A DNA stretch of 40,228 nt from Hyphomicrobiales bacterium (GCA_021775495.1 JAJFHT010000045.1:1-40228); one strand, 5' to 3'; positions 8,799 to 17,651 are shown, counted from the stretch's first letter. Translations and numbers: made by a program. The notes: generated from the sequence alone by a model not told the origin.

Positions 8799-10103
8799 AT
8801 GAGCGGAGAACATTCGACCTATTCACCGACCAGCGGCCTTGGACGCTGGTTCGATGAGCGCATGCCGCTGCCGCGGCTGATGCACGATTCGTTCGTTTCC
8901 TATCCGGTGCCGCGCAACCTGAACTATGCCTACACGTTTGGTGGTATCCTCTCCATCATGCTGGTGGCGCAGATCCTGACCGGAATCGTGCTGGCGATGC
9001 ATTATGCCGCCGACACCACACTGGCGTTCGCGTCGGTCGAGAAGATCATGCGTGATGTGAATTCGGGCTGGCTGTTGCGCTACCTGCATTCCAACGGCGC
9101 ATCGATGTTCTTTGTAGCCGTCTACATCCACATGCTGCGCGGGCTTTATTACGGTTCATACAAGGCGCCGCGTGAACTTCTGTGGATTCTGGGCGTGATC
9201 ATCTATCTTCTGATGATGGCGACCGGCTTCATGGGATATGTGCTCCCCTGGGGCCAGATGAGCTTCTGGGGCGCCACGGTGATCACCGGGTTCTTCACCG
9301 CCTTCCCGATCATCGGTGAATGGGTGCAGCAGTTGCTGCTGGGCGGTTTTGCCGTCGACAACCCGACACTTAATCGTTTCTTTTCGCTGCATTATCTGCT
9401 GCCGTTCATGATTGCCGGCGTGGTTGTCCTGCACGTCTGGGCGCTGCACGTGGTCGGGCAGACCAATCCGACCGGTATCGAGGTGAAGTCGAAGACCGAC
9501 ACGATTGCCTTCACGCCTTATGCGACGATCAAGGACGGGTTCGCCATGATGGTGTTCCTGCTGGTTTTTGCCTATTTCGTCTTCTATCTGCCGAATTTCC
9601 TTGGCCATCCGGACAACTACATTGAAGCCAATCCGCTGAAGACACCGGCGCATATCGTACCGGAATGGTATTATCTGCCGTTCTACGCGATCCTGCGGGC
9701 GATCACTTTCAATATTGGTCCGATCGATTCCAAGCTTGGTGGCGTATTGGCAATGTTTGGCTCCATTCTGGTGCTGTTCGTGGTGCCGTGGCTGGATACC
9801 TCGAAGGTCCGCTCGGCCGTCTACCGCCCCTGGTACAAACTGTTCTTCTGGATTTTCGTGTTGGACGCGATCGTGCTCGGCTGGCTTGGATCCAAACCGG
9901 CAGAGGGCACCTATGTGGCGATGGCACAGGTCGGCACGCTCTACTATTTCGCTTTCTTCATCGTGATCATGCCGGTGCTTGGCCTGATCGAAACGCCGAA
10001 AGAACGGCCGAAATCGATTACCGATGCCGTGCTGGCGAAAAATGGCGGCTCGGTGTCGTCGCAGCCGGCAGGTGCAACGGCGGCTCCAGAGACCAGAGGA
10101 TGA
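8799..10103 (+). CDS. petB: Ubiquinol-cytochrome c reductase, cytochrome b subunit
   Basis: Cytochrome b carries haems bL and bH and both quinone sites of the bc1 complex in the inner membrane. The 434-residue product is full length and unsplit (bacterial bc1 type). The haem-binding histidines are seen in [14 protein letters not shown] and AVYIHMLRG (near residues 96 and 110) and in LHYLLPFM and VLHVWALHV (near 198 and 212). The Qo-site motif PEWY occurs in [14 protein letters not shown] (about 288-301). The C-terminus carries a flexible tail rich in A, G and S (about 415-434). It lies between petA and petC. Confidence 0.98.
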   Translation: MSGEHSTYSPTSGLGRWFDERMPLPRLMHDSFVSYPVPRNLNYAYTFGGILSIMLVAQILTGIVLAMHYAADTTLAFASVEKIMRDVNSGWLLRYLHSNGASMFFVAVYIHMLRGLYYGSYKAPRELLWILGVIIYLLMMATGFMGYVLPWGQMSFWGATVITGFFTAFPIIGEWVQQLLLGGFAVDNPTLNRFFSLHYLLPFMIAGVVVLHVWALHVVGQTNPTGIEVKSKTDTIAFTPYATIKDGFAMMVFLLVFAYFVFYLPNFLGHPDNYIEANPLKTPAHIVPEWYYLPFYAILRAITFNIGPIDSKLGGVLAMFGSILVLFVVPWLDTSKVRSAVYRPWYKLFFWIFVLDAIVLGWLGSKPAEGTYVAMAQVGTLYYFAFFIVIMPVLGLIETPKERPKSITDAVLAKNGGSVSSQPAGATAAPETRG

Positions 10104-10132
10104 GCGGACGGCGAGCTCGAAAGGACGACAAA

Positions 10133-10993
10133 ATGAACACGATCCTCAAAGGACTGGCGGTGCTCGGTCTTGGCCTGGCTGTTCCCTTCGCGGCAGCGCT
10201 GGCGGAAGAGGGGCACAATGCGGCTGAACCAACGCATTTCCCGATCATCAATCCGCCTGAACTCAACTGGTCGTTCGAAGGCCCATTCGGGACCTATGAC
10301 AAGGGCCAGTTGCAGCGCGGCTTCAAGGTCTACAAGGAAGTCTGTTCAGCCTGTCATTCGCTTGACCTTGTTGCGTTCCGGACGCTGGAAGATATCGGCT
10401 ATTCGCCGGAACAGGTCAAAGTCATTGCAGCAGATTACGAGGTCCAGGACGGACCGGATGCCGATGGCGAGATGTTTGACCGTGCGGCGGTGGGCTCGGA
10501 CTATTTCCCGGCACCCTTTGCCAACGAAGTGGCTGCGGCCGCATCCAACAATGGCGCAGCGCCGCCGGACCTGTCGCTGATGGCAAAAGCGCGCGGTGTC
10601 GGACGCGGGTTTCCGACCTTTGTCGTCGATCTGTTCACGCAATATGCCGAGGGCGGCCCGGATTATCTGCACGCGCTGCTGACCGGTTATGACAAGGAAC
10701 CGCCGGCCGGAATGGAAGTACCGGAAGATACGTATTTCAATCCGTATTTTATCTCCGGAGTATCCCTGTCGATGGCGCCGCCGCTGAGCGACGAGCAGGT
10801 GACCTATGATGACGGAACGCCGGAGACGGTCGATCAGTATGCAAGGGATGTCTCTGCGTTCATGATGTGGACGGCTGAACCGCACATGGAAGAGCGCAAG
10901 AAAACCGGTTTCCGGGTTATGCTGTTCCTCGTTGTATTCGCCGGCATGGTCTATCTAGTCAAGAAAAAGGTCTGGGCTGAAGTCAGCCACTAA
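10133..10993 (+). CDS. petC: Ubiquinol-cytochrome c reductase, cytochrome c1 subunit
   Basis: Cytochrome c1 receives electrons from the Rieske protein and hands them to cytochrome c in the periplasm. I chose the ATG at 10133, which opens a clear signal peptide (residues 1-24, MNTILKGLAVLGLGLAVPF); the frame is open much further upstream but that part overlaps petB. The haem c motif CSACH is at residues 71-75, the axial methionine is in SLSMAPPLS (M214), and a single C-terminal anchor helix spans about 262-280. The 286-residue length fits an alphaproteobacterial c1 protein with its own signal peptide. The gene begins 29 bp after petB. Confidence 0.97.
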   Translation: MNTILKGLAVLGLGLAVPFAAALAEEGHNAAEPTHFPIINPPELNWSFEGPFGTYDKGQLQRGFKVYKEVCSACHSLDLVAFRTLEDIGYSPEQVKVIAADYEVQDGPDADGEMFDRAAVGSDYFPAPFANEVAAAASNNGAAPPDLSLMAKARGVGRGFPTFVVDLFTQYAEGGPDYLHALLTGYDKEPPAGMEVPEDTYFNPYFISGVSLSMAPPLSDEQVTYDDGTPETVDQYARDVSAFMMWTAEPHMEERKKTGFRVMLFLVVFAGMVYLVKKKVWAEVSH

Positions 10994-11051
10994 GCGAAAC
11001 GTATTGCTTGACCTTTCTGGGGTGTTCGTCGAGCCACCTGACGGCCTAACG

Positions 11052-11075
11052 CTGCGGATGGATCGCAGTTTTTTT
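11052..11075 (+). terminator. Intrinsic terminator of petABC
   Basis: CTGCG (11052-11056) and CGCAG (11064-11068) form a 5-bp stem with a 7-base loop, followed directly by seven T (11069-11075). It lies about 60 bp after the petC stop and would close the pet operon, so that the following ankyrin-like gene and apt need their own promoters. Confidence 0.7.
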
Positions 11076-11137
11076 CAACGTTTTCCGCAACGTTATCAGC
11101 GCCCGGGCTTGCTGAAACGCTGTCGATCCCGTGCGAC

Positions 11138-11193
11138 TTCAGGTCTGGTCACGCAACCATGTGCGTGGTCGTTGACCTGACCAGATGCCTGAA
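11138..11193. repeat. Long imperfect inverted repeat after petC
   Basis: The left arm at 11138-11151 (TTCAGGTCTGGTCA) pairs with the right arm at 11178-11193, which contains TGACCAGA and CCTGAA separated by a 2-base bulge. The 26-base interior holds a second stem, ACGCA (11151-11155) with TGCGT (11162-11166). No T-run follows. It could be a structured RNA element, an operator for the gene at 11308 or a palindromic repeat unit. The rest of the 314-bp gap (10994-11307) shows only the petC terminator. Confidence 0.5.
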
Positions 11194-11307
11194 TGAAGGC
11201 ATGATCGGTGTTCGATCCGACGAATTCCCAACCTTGCTTGTTCATTCAATCGTTCATCATCTAAGTTCGAATGCGGCTTGATTCCACCGTGAGCGGAGAA
11301 GTTTTCA

Positions 11308-11973
11308 ATGCAGGTATATGTCGCGCCGGAGGTTGCCGAAGTCGATGCTTTGCACCCCTATCTCACGGTGTCTGCATTCAGAGCCTCGCCGATACGAGAT
11401 CAGATCGCCAAACAGGCAGAGACATTGCATTCAGCTCATCGAGCAGACGACAGGCGTGTTCGCATGCAGATTATGTCCTGGTGGCCGGATGCCCGCGGAC
11501 GGACCGTTGATGAGGTCATGGCTGCCCCATTCACTTCTGACGATGCCCGGCTGACATTGGCGCGCGAGTACGGTTTCGGCGACTGGAACGAGGTCCATTC
11601 GCTGGGGGAGATGACACTGAACGCGGAGTTCGAGCAGGCTCTGGACGAAATGCTTGCCGGAGACCCTGACCGGCTTGGCGGTCAGCTTGAGCAAGCGCCA
11701 CATCTTGCCGTGACGCAAAGCAAGTACGGTCACCGCGCCACGCTTCTGCACTATCTTGGCGCCAATGGTGTCGAAAGCCATAGGCAAAAGACACCACTCA
11801 ATGCTCCGGAGCTTGCCGAGTTGCTGATCAAACATGGCGCAGACATCAACGCCAAGGCAAATATGTACGGCGGCGGGCAAACGGCGTTGGCTCTGGCGAG
11901 CAGCAGTGCGCACCCGCGCGAAGCCGGTATTGCCGGGCGGCTTAATGGTGTGCTCGGCGCCGGTTCGTTGTGA
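11308..11973 (+). CDS. Ankyrin-repeat-like protein, possibly C-terminally truncated
   Basis: The 221-residue product begins at an ATG with GGAGAAG upstream. Residues 50-90 (SWWPDARGRTVDEVM, DDARLTLAREYGFGDWNEV) resemble the N-terminal part of a group of bacterial ankyrin proteins. Residues 135-195 carry ankyrin-like segments: a TLLHYLGANGV helix pair, then ELAELLIKHGADINAKANMYGG and QTALALA. From memory, related proteins go on with further repeats after the SSxHPxEAG segment. Here the frame ends 18 residues later, so the gene may be shortened by a stop. The function is unknown; ankyrin repeats bind proteins. It sits between petC and apt, which I recall as closer neighbours in related genomes, so it may be an insertion. 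Confidence 0.65.
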   Translation: MQVYVAPEVAEVDALHPYLTVSAFRASPIRDQIAKQAETLHSAHRADDRRVRMQIMSWWPDARGRTVDEVMAAPFTSDDARLTLAREYGFGDWNEVHSLGEMTLNAEFEQALDEMLAGDPDRLGGQLEQAPHLAVTQSKYGHRATLLHYLGANGVESHRQKTPLNAPELAELLIKHGADINAKANMYGGGQTALALASSSAHPREAGIAGRLNGVLGAGSL

Positions 11974-12175
11974 GTCATGCCTCATGACCTGTGAAAGGCA
12001 AGCAAGATTCCATTGCAGATGCAGACGGCCTGGAAACCGTCGGGCGTCTTTTGAATTCAAAACCGAATTTGTCTGTACTCAGCTTCTATTTCCGACCGGA
12101 CGTGCCGGATACCCTTTCCTTTTGCCGGCAAAAACTGCAAAAGTTATCTGACACTGGCCAGGCTGGGGAAGCTGC

Positions 12176-12721
12176 ATGACCACCTCTCTCGACAATACGT
12201 TGCGTTCGGCGATCCGAACCATTCCTGACTATCCCAAGCCGGGGATCATGTTTCGCGATATCACCACATTGCTGGGCGATGCACGCGCGTTCCGGCGGGC
12301 GGTCGACGAACTGGTCCACCCCTATGCCGGAATGCAGATCGGCAAGATTGCTGGTATCGAGGCGCGCGGTTTCATTCTCGGCGGCGCAATTGCCCACCAG
12401 CTGTCGTCAGGTTTCGTCCCCATCCGCAAGAAGGGCAAGCTGCCGTATGATACGGTTCGGGTGGCCTACAGCCTCGAATACGGCATCGATGAAATGGAAA
12501 TGCATCGTGACGCCGTCGAACAGGGTGAGAAGGTGATTCTTGTCGACGATCTGATTGCAACCGGTGGGACGGCTGAAGGTGCTGTCAAACTGCTGCGACA
12601 GATGGGCGCCGAAGTGATCGCCGCCTGTTTCGTCATCGACCTGCCTGATCTCGGCGGTCGCAAAAAGCTCGAAGAAGCCGGTGTCACGGTACGCACCCTG
12701 ATCGAGTACGAGGGCGACTGA
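12176..12721 (+). CDS. apt: Adenine phosphoribosyltransferase
   Basis: Apt salvages adenine by joining it to PRPP to give AMP and pyrophosphate in the cytoplasm. The 181-residue product has the family length. It shows the N-terminal segment [20 protein letters not shown] (residues 13-32), the [15 protein letters not shown] block, the KKGKLPYDT flexible loop, and the PRPP-binding motif [13 protein letters not shown] (about 121-133). The start ATG is preceded by GGGGAAGC. The 202-bp gap in front (11974-12175) contains a 14-bp perfect palindrome at 12049-12062 and presumably the promoter. Confidence 0.97.
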   Translation: MTTSLDNTLRSAIRTIPDYPKPGIMFRDITTLLGDARAFRRAVDELVHPYAGMQIGKIAGIEARGFILGGAIAHQLSSGFVPIRKKGKLPYDTVRVAYSLEYGIDEMEMHRDAVEQGEKVILVDDLIATGGTAEGAVKLLRQMGAEVIAACFVIDLPDLGGRKKLEEAGVTVRTLIEYEGD

Positions 12722-12780
12722 GCTGCTTCAGACTCTTTCCCGGTAAGCTTGAATCGTTTGGCCGGTTCTTTTCGACCGAA

Positions 12781-14232
12781 CTAAATCGGATAGTGCAGAT
12801 CGCCGCTTTGAACTGTTATCCACCGGAGTTCGGTAAATTCGTCGATCCCTGCCTGGCCACCGAAACGTCCGTAGCCTGAGGCTTTCACGCCGCCAAATGG
12901 CATTTGTGCCTCATCGTGAACCGTTGGTCCGTTGATGTGACAGATGCCGGATTCGATACGCCTGGCAATTGCCATTGCATGATTGAAGTCTTTTCCGAAG
13001 ACAGCCGCAGCCAGTCCGTATTCGGTATCATTGGCGATGCGCACAGCTTCGTCATCACTGCCGGCCCGGATAATGCTGACAACGGGGCCAAAGCTTTCCT
13101 CCGAATATATGCGCATTGCCGGGGTCACACGATCGAGAACCGTTGCCTCCACGATCGTATCATTTGCGCTGCCACCGGCAATCAGATCTGCGCCCTTGTC
13201 AACGGCATCCGAGACAAGGCCCATGATCCGTTCGGCGGCGCTGCGGTCGACAACTGATCCGAGAGGGGTATTTCCCCTGCGGGGGTCACCGGCCTTCATG
13301 GTTTTTACCTTTTTTGCAAACGAATTGGCGAATTCGTCCGCAATCGAGTCGTGTACGATCAATCGTTCGGTCGACATGCAAATCTGCCCCTGGTTCATGA
13401 AGGCGCCAAAGGCCGCAGCCGCGACAGCAGCACTGATGTCGGCATCCTCCAGGACAATCATGGGGGCCTTGCCACCGAGTTCAAGAAGTGCGGGTTTGAG
13501 ATGTCGACCTGCTACCTCGGCAATAATGCGGCCAACGCGTGTCGATCCGGTAAAGTTAACTCGGCGGACAGCTGGATGAGCGATGACGGCTTCAACAATA
13601 CCGGCGGCATCTTCCGGTGCATTGGAAATCATATTCATTGCGCCTTTTGGCACGCCGCCAGCGAGCAATACTTCGCCAATCAACCGGTGTGTGCGCGGGC
13701 ACAATTCGGAAGATTTCATGACCACCGTGTTGCCACAGGCAAGCGGCAGCGCCACCGAGCGAACACCGAGAATAACAGGGGCGTTCCATGGTGCGATGGA
13801 AAAGACAACGCCGGCCGGCTGACGGATCGCCATAGCCATGCTACCCGGCCGATTTGATGGAATGATTTCGCCGGTGATCTGTGTCGTGATGGACGCTGCC
13901 TCCAGCAACATATCAGCAGCAAGACCGACGTTGAATCGTGCCCAAATTTCCGTTGCGCCAACCTCTTCCGCCATAGCAACTACAAAATCGTCGGCGCGGT
14001 CCCTTAATGCTTCGCTTGCTGCCATCAGGACCTTACGTCGCTGGCTGGGCGGCGTATTGGACCATTCCGGAAACGCACCGGCTGCATTGTCAACGGCACG
14101 GACTGCATCCTCGTTGGTTGCCGCGGAAGCCGTTGTAGCAGGCTCGCCCGAGATCGGATTGGCACGTTCAAATGTCCGCTCTCCGGAGGCATCCTGACCT
14201 TCGCCATCAATAAGCAGCGTTGCGATTTCCAT
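12781..14232 (-). CDS. NAD(P)-dependent aldehyde dehydrogenase, aromatic-aldehyde type
   Basis: The 483-residue product starts at the ATG at 14230-14232, with GGGAGA about 12 bases upstream; an in-frame TTG at 14248-14250 is less likely because it lies upstream of that site. Catalytic residues are N150 (APWN), E251 (LLELGGK) and C285 (NQGQICMS); the cofactor loop FTGSTRVG is at 227-234. The C-terminal HINGPTVHDEAQMPFGGVK resembles salicylaldehyde, vanillin and benzaldehyde dehydrogenases, so oxidation of an aromatic aldehyde (for example 4-hydroxybenzaldehyde to 4-hydroxybenzoate) is likely but not proven. It is divergent from the AraC gene. Its upstream region carries the 38-bp element also found before the transporter operon. 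Confidence 0.9.
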   Translation of the reverse strand: MEIATLLIDGEGQDASGERTFERANPISGEPATTASAATNEDAVRAVDNAAGAFPEWSNTPPSQRRKVLMAASEALRDRADDFVVAMAEEVGATEIWARFNVGLAADMLLEAASITTQITGEIIPSNRPGSMAMAIRQPAGVVFSIAPWNAPVILGVRSVALPLACGNTVVMKSSELCPRTHRLIGEVLLAGGVPKGAMNMISNAPEDAAGIVEAVIAHPAVRRVNFTGSTRVGRIIAEVAGRHLKPALLELGGKAPMIVLEDADISAAVAAAAFGAFMNQGQICMSTERLIVHDSIADEFANSFAKKVKTMKAGDPRRGNTPLGSVVDRSAAERIMGLVSDAVDKGADLIAGGSANDTIVEATVLDRVTPAMRIYSEESFGPVVSIIRAGSDDEAVRIANDTEYGLAAAVFGKDFNHAMAIARRIESGICHINGPTVHDEAQMPFGGVKASGYGRFGGQAGIDEFTELRWITVQSGDLHYPI

Positions 14233-14324
14233 GAGTCTCAATTCTCCCAATTGCTAAATCATCTCTGCCGCCTGCAGAAATGGCCCTATCGTGAATCCAA
14301 GGATAGGAAGATCGTCTGGTTCTT

Positions 14325-14362
14325 GAATAGACAATTCGGAGACAAAATTGCACTTTTGACGG
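14325..14362 (-). promoter_or_regulatory. 38-bp shared element, copy before the aldehyde dehydrogenase gene
   Basis: Read on the minus strand, this element begins CCGTCAAAAGT and ends AATTGTCTATTC with 15 bases between. The copy at 15404-15441 has the same two blocks and the same spacing; 32 of 38 bases agree by hand count. The end resembles a -10 box (TATTCA) and the usual -35 is poor, as expected of an activator-dependent promoter. The element lies 92 bp before the aldehyde dehydrogenase start and between that gene and the divergent AraC gene. Confidence 0.7.
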
Positions 14363-14437
14363 AAAGTCGTGCTGCGGTCGACCAGTTCTGATTGGCACAG
14401 GCTGCGAGTACAGCAATGTCTGGAGTAGAGGTGAGAC

Positions 14438-15328
14438 ATGAGTGGGCACGAAATAGCTGATGGTCCAGCGTTTCACGCGCCAAATGACCGAGTTGAGACG
14501 CGCAGAATTGCGAGTGCCCTTACGCAAACGGGTTTTGTTCTGCGAGGCGGAAGATACCACCTGTTTCTGCTGGAAAGCGGTTCAGGTATCTTGGCGGCAG
14601 AGGATGGCGAGCACCGACTGACGCCACCGACGATTTACTGGCTGCCGGATGGGATGGTGCGGACAATTACGGTGTCGGCTGGATCGACCGGAATTTTGGT
14701 TAGCATACCTGACGCATTGCTCGGCCAGGCGATTCCCCAAGATATCCTGGGAAGCCAGGTTCGCAGGATCATCGGCATGAGGCAACATCTCCAGCAGGTT
14801 GCCCCGGAATCCTTCCAGACCATGCAAAGCCATGCGCAACTTGCCGAAAGGGAACTGGCTGCCAATGGACCAGGCATGGAAACAGTGTTGCAAAACTCGG
14901 TTTCGATCATACTGATCGAGCTATGGCGACTATCCGGCGCCGAAGTTGTTCAACCAGTGCCGTTACCGCGAAACCTCGTGCACACGTTTGTGTCGCTTCT
15001 TGACGTCCATCTTCGCGACCACTGGAGTGTTGCCGATTACGCCAGCCACATGGGCGTATCCCGCGACCGTCTGACATCTGTACTTCGTCGCGCAACCGGG
15101 GAATCGCCGCTATCGTTGATACATAAAAAGATGATCGCGGAAGCAAAAGTTCTGTTGACGTCCACCAATCAACAGGTTGCTGAAGTCGCTTTCACACTCG
15201 GATTTAACGATCCTGCCTATTTCAGCCGGTTTTTTCAGCGCCATATCGGTATGACGCCAGCGCGTTTCCGGCGAGATAAACGGAGACCTGAATCGGAAGA
15301 TGCGGAGTCCTTTGCAGCATGGCCATAA
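14438..15328 (+). CDS. AraC/XylS family transcriptional regulator
   Basis: The 296-residue product has an N-terminal cupin-like sensing part (residues 1-150, with LRGGRYHLFLLESGSGIL) and a C-terminal double helix-turn-helix domain (about 190-285). The latter includes DYASHMGVSRDRLTSVLRR and the AraC signature from VAEVAFTLGFNDPAYFSRFF to HIGMTPARFRR. The ATG is preceded by GAGGTGAG. It stands between the divergent aldehyde dehydrogenase gene and the transporter operon, both of which have the 38-bp element, so it most likely activates them in response to an aromatic compound. The effector cannot be told from the sequence. Confidence 0.93.
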   Translation: MSGHEIADGPAFHAPNDRVETRRIASALTQTGFVLRGGRYHLFLLESGSGILAAEDGEHRLTPPTIYWLPDGMVRTITVSAGSTGILVSIPDALLGQAIPQDILGSQVRRIIGMRQHLQQVAPESFQTMQSHAQLAERELAANGPGMETVLQNSVSIILIELWRLSGAEVVQPVPLPRNLVHTFVSLLDVHLRDHWSVADYASHMGVSRDRLTSVLRRATGESPLSLIHKKMIAEAKVLLTSTNQQVAEVAFTLGFNDPAYFSRFFQRHIGMTPARFRRDKRRPESEDAESFAAWP

Positions 15329-15403
15329 TCGATCCGAACGCGGTTTCCCGACTTGAGCGGCGAATTACCCGAGACAATTGAAAAAACCGATTGGATTGAA
15401 AAC

Positions 15404-15441
15404 CCGTCAAAAGTACAGTTTTTTCCGCAAATTGTCTATTC
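15404..15441 (+). promoter_or_regulatory. 38-bp shared element, copy before the transporter operon
   Basis: CCGTCAAAAGT at 15404-15414 and AATTGTCTATTC at 15430-15441 repeat the two conserved blocks of 14325-14362 with identical spacing and in the same orientation relative to the gene. The last part gives a TATTCT -10-like box at 15437-15442. An inverted copy of the second block, AGACAATT, occurs upstream at 15372-15379. The element ends 66 bp before the start codon of the substrate-binding protein. Confidence 0.7.
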
Positions 15442-15507
15442 TGTCGAAAAGGGCGTTATGACTATCCTTCCTCCATACCGAACAACCAATGGACTAGGGA
15501 GGAAATA

Positions 15508-16722
15508 ATGAAGCGTCGCACCTTGGTGACCGGAGTTGGAAAAGGGCTGCTGGCAGCCGGTATCTCCGGATTGTTGGTCACATCCGCACTGTCAGCCGAT
15601 CCAATCAAGATCGGTGTTGTTGAACACAAGACCGGACCGCTGGCCGGTGGTGAAGTGGTGACACACACGCCGAATATCGAACTGTGGGTATCGCAGGTGA
15701 ATGCCCGGGGCGGCCTGAAGGTGGATGGCGAACAACGGATGGTCGAAATCGTCAGATATGATGACAAAACCGATCCGGCCGAACACATCAAGGCTGTACA
15801 ACGCCTGGCAACTCAAGATGAAGTTGATTTCATGCTTTCGCCGTACGGCACCGGCTTCAACATCGCCGCTGCGCCCATCTATGCCAAATACAATTATCCA
15901 CTGATTGCGGTCAGCGCGATTACCGACAAGATTCCTGAGCTCGCGAAACGCTTTCCGAACATGTTCTTTACACTGGGAACAACGACCGGTTTCGTTGAGG
16001 GAGTCCGCGATACGCTGACCAAAATGCGCGATGCTGGTGCGATCGGCAACAAGATCGCCATGGTCAATGTTGCCGATGCATTTGGCATCGAATTGGCCGA
16101 CAAAGCCCGCCCGATCCTGACGGAAGCGGGATTTGAAATCGTCTATGACAAATCCTATCCGCTTGGAACACCCGACATTTCGCCGGTCGTCAAAGGTGCC
16201 AAGGCATCCAAGCCGGACGCTTTCGTTGCATGGTCCTATCCGCCTGATACGTTTGCCATAACCGAGCAAGCAATCATCGAAGATTTCGACGTCAAGGCGT
16301 TCTATACCGCTGTTGCAACGTGTTTTCCGGCCTATGCAGGAAAATTCGGATCGAAAATCAATGGCAGCCTCGGTGCAGGCGGCGTCAATCCAGACACACC
16401 GGCAATGCAGGAATACCGCAAGGCGCATAAAGAAGTGACCGGAAAGGACGCCGACTATTGGGCCTCTGCTACTTACTACGCAAGTCTGCAGATACTCGAA
16501 CAGGCAATCGAAGGTGTCGGCAAGGTCGATCGCGCGGCGACGATTGACTACATCAAGAACAACAGCTTCGACACCGTTCTCGGCGCTATCAGCTTTGATG
16601 AGAACAACAATTCCGAACGCTACTGGTCGGTCGGTCAATGGCGCGACGGTGTGTTCCGTGCGGTTGCCGATGTGGGTATGGGCGATTCTGTTGCGGCGGT
16701 GGCCAAGGAAGGCTGGAACTGA
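15508..16722 (+). CDS. Branched-chain amino acid-type ABC transporter, periplasmic substrate-binding protein
   Basis: The 404-residue product begins with a signal peptide (MKRRTLVTGVGKGLLAAGIS; likely cleavage after SALSA near residue 29), with a twin-arginine-like start. The mature part opens DPIKIGVVEHKTGPLAGG, the hallmark of LivJ-like receptors (periplasmic type I fold). A GGAGG-like site precedes the ATG. The operon context with an aromatic dehydrogenase and the pob/pca genes suggests an aromatic ligand, since this receptor family often binds aromatic acids. It is the first gene of a seven-gene operon running to 22048. A strong hairpin separates it from the permease genes. Confidence 0.9.
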   Translation: MKRRTLVTGVGKGLLAAGISGLLVTSALSADPIKIGVVEHKTGPLAGGEVVTHTPNIELWVSQVNARGGLKVDGEQRMVEIVRYDDKTDPAEHIKAVQRLATQDEVDFMLSPYGTGFNIAAAPIYAKYNYPLIAVSAITDKIPELAKRFPNMFFTLGTTTGFVEGVRDTLTKMRDAGAIGNKIAMVNVADAFGIELADKARPILTEAGFEIVYDKSYPLGTPDISPVVKGAKASKPDAFVAWSYPPDTFAITEQAIIEDFDVKAFYTAVATCFPAYAGKFGSKINGSLGAGGVNPDTPAMQEYRKAHKEVTGKDADYWASATYYASLQILEQAIEGVGKVDRAATIDYIKNNSFDTVLGAISFDENNNSERYWSVGQWRDGVFRAVADVGMGDSVAAVAKEGWN

Positions 16723-16735
16723 TTTCTCCCAGATG

Positions 16736-16761
16736 GCGCTCGGCATGTGACTGCCGAGCGC
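16736..16761 (+). terminator. Strong intercistronic hairpin after the substrate-binding protein gene
   Basis: GCGCTCGGCA (16736-16745) and TGCCGAGCGC (16752-16761) pair perfectly over 10 bp with a 6-base loop, followed by only TTT. It lies in the 65-bp gap before the permease gene. Such hairpins after binding-protein genes commonly protect the upstream message or cause partial termination, giving more receptor than permease; that is the probable role here. Confidence 0.65.
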
Positions 16762-16787
16762 TTTCCAATTCGAAGTGACACACGCAA

Positions 16788-17651
16788 ATGGATATTCTCA
16801 TATCCGGTCTGCTGCTGGGCGGCACCTATGCGCTCATGGCCATGGGATTGAATCTGCAATACGGCGTTGCCCGCATAATGAACCTGGCCAACGGCGAAAT
16901 GCTGGTTCTGGGCGGACTTTCTGCATTCTGGCTGTTCACCGCATCAGCCGTCAGCCCGCTGCTGACTGCAATCATCATTGCGCCGCTGTCCTTCATCGGT
17001 AACTGGTTGATTTATCGCTACCTGTTGTTACCGCTGGTCCGGCGATCCAAAAACCAGGGGCAACTGGAAGTCGATTCCATTCTGGCGACCTTTGGCATGA
17101 GCTTTGCCCTCGTTGGAGTAATGGTCTCCATTCACGGCGAGTATTTCACCTATTCCTATTTAGCTGACCCACTCTCGGTTTTTGGAAGTACTGTCGCGCT
17201 TAACCGGGCCGTCGCATTTGTTGCTGCCGTTGCGATCGGAGGGGCGCTCTATTTCTGGCTCAACCGCACCTATGCCGGAACCGCTGTGCGCGCCGTTTCG
17301 GTGAGCGCGGAAGCGTCAGGGTTGGTCGGCATCAATGTGGACCGTATATCCGCGTTCGCATTCGCCCTTGGCGGTGCAGTCACAGCCATCGGCGGAACGT
17401 TGATTTCTACTTTCATCACACTGGACGCATCCATTGGTGTCTTGTTCACGATGAAGGCGCTGATCATCATCATAATGGGCGGTGTAGGCGACATTCGGGG
17501 CGCCATAATCGCAGCGTTGATCCTCGGTCTTGTCGAAACGGCGGTTGCGACCATTGTTGATCCAGGTCTCACCCTGGCCTCCGCCTATGTGATTTTCCTC
17601 GCGGTACTGCTGTTCCGCCCGCAAGGCCTGTTTGGGAGGCGGACAACATGA
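16788..17651 (+). CDS. Branched-chain amino acid-type ABC transporter permease (LivH family)
   Basis: The 287-residue product is an inner-membrane permease with about eight helices. The opening segment ISGLLLGGTYALMAMGLNLQ and YGVARIMNLANGEMLVLGG is typical of LivH. The coupling region has AVRAVSVSAEASGLVGINVDRI (about 165-186), and the segment IIIIMGGVGDIRGAIIAALIL near the C-terminus is also diagnostic. The ribosome-binding site is weak, so translation may depend on the operon message. The stop overlaps the start of the next permease gene by 4 bases. Confidence 0.92.
   Translation: MDILISGLLLGGTYALMAMGLNLQYGVARIMNLANGEMLVLGGLSAFWLFTASAVSPLLTAIIIAPLSFIGNWLIYRYLLLPLVRRSKNQGQLEVDSILATFGMSFALVGVMVSIHGEYFTYSYLADPLSVFGSTVALNRAVAFVAAVAIGGALYFWLNRTYAGTAVRAVSVSAEASGLVGINVDRISAFAFALGGAVTAIGGTLISTFITLDASIGVLFTMKALIIIIMGGVGDIRGAIIAALILGLVETAVATIVDPGLTLASAYVIFLAVLLFRPQGLFGRRTT

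Noticed and set aside
9665-10132. Upstream extension of the petC frame into petB
   Set aside because: It overlaps the well-supported end of petB, and the ATG at 10133 opens a proper signal peptide.
12049-12062. 14-bp perfect palindrome TTTTGAATTCAAAA before apt
   Set aside because: A simple A/T palindrome around GAATTC without a second copy or a regulator nearby; I could not tie it to any function.
12061-12080. Possible third copy of the 38-bp element before apt
   Set aside because: Only a loose match to the second block (AATTTGTCTGTA) is present and the first block is missing.
15592-16746. 384-codon open frame on the minus strand opposite the substrate-binding gene
   Set aside because: The plus-strand gene has a clear signal peptide and family motifs; the antisense translation resembles no family and is rich in Arg, Asp and Cys.
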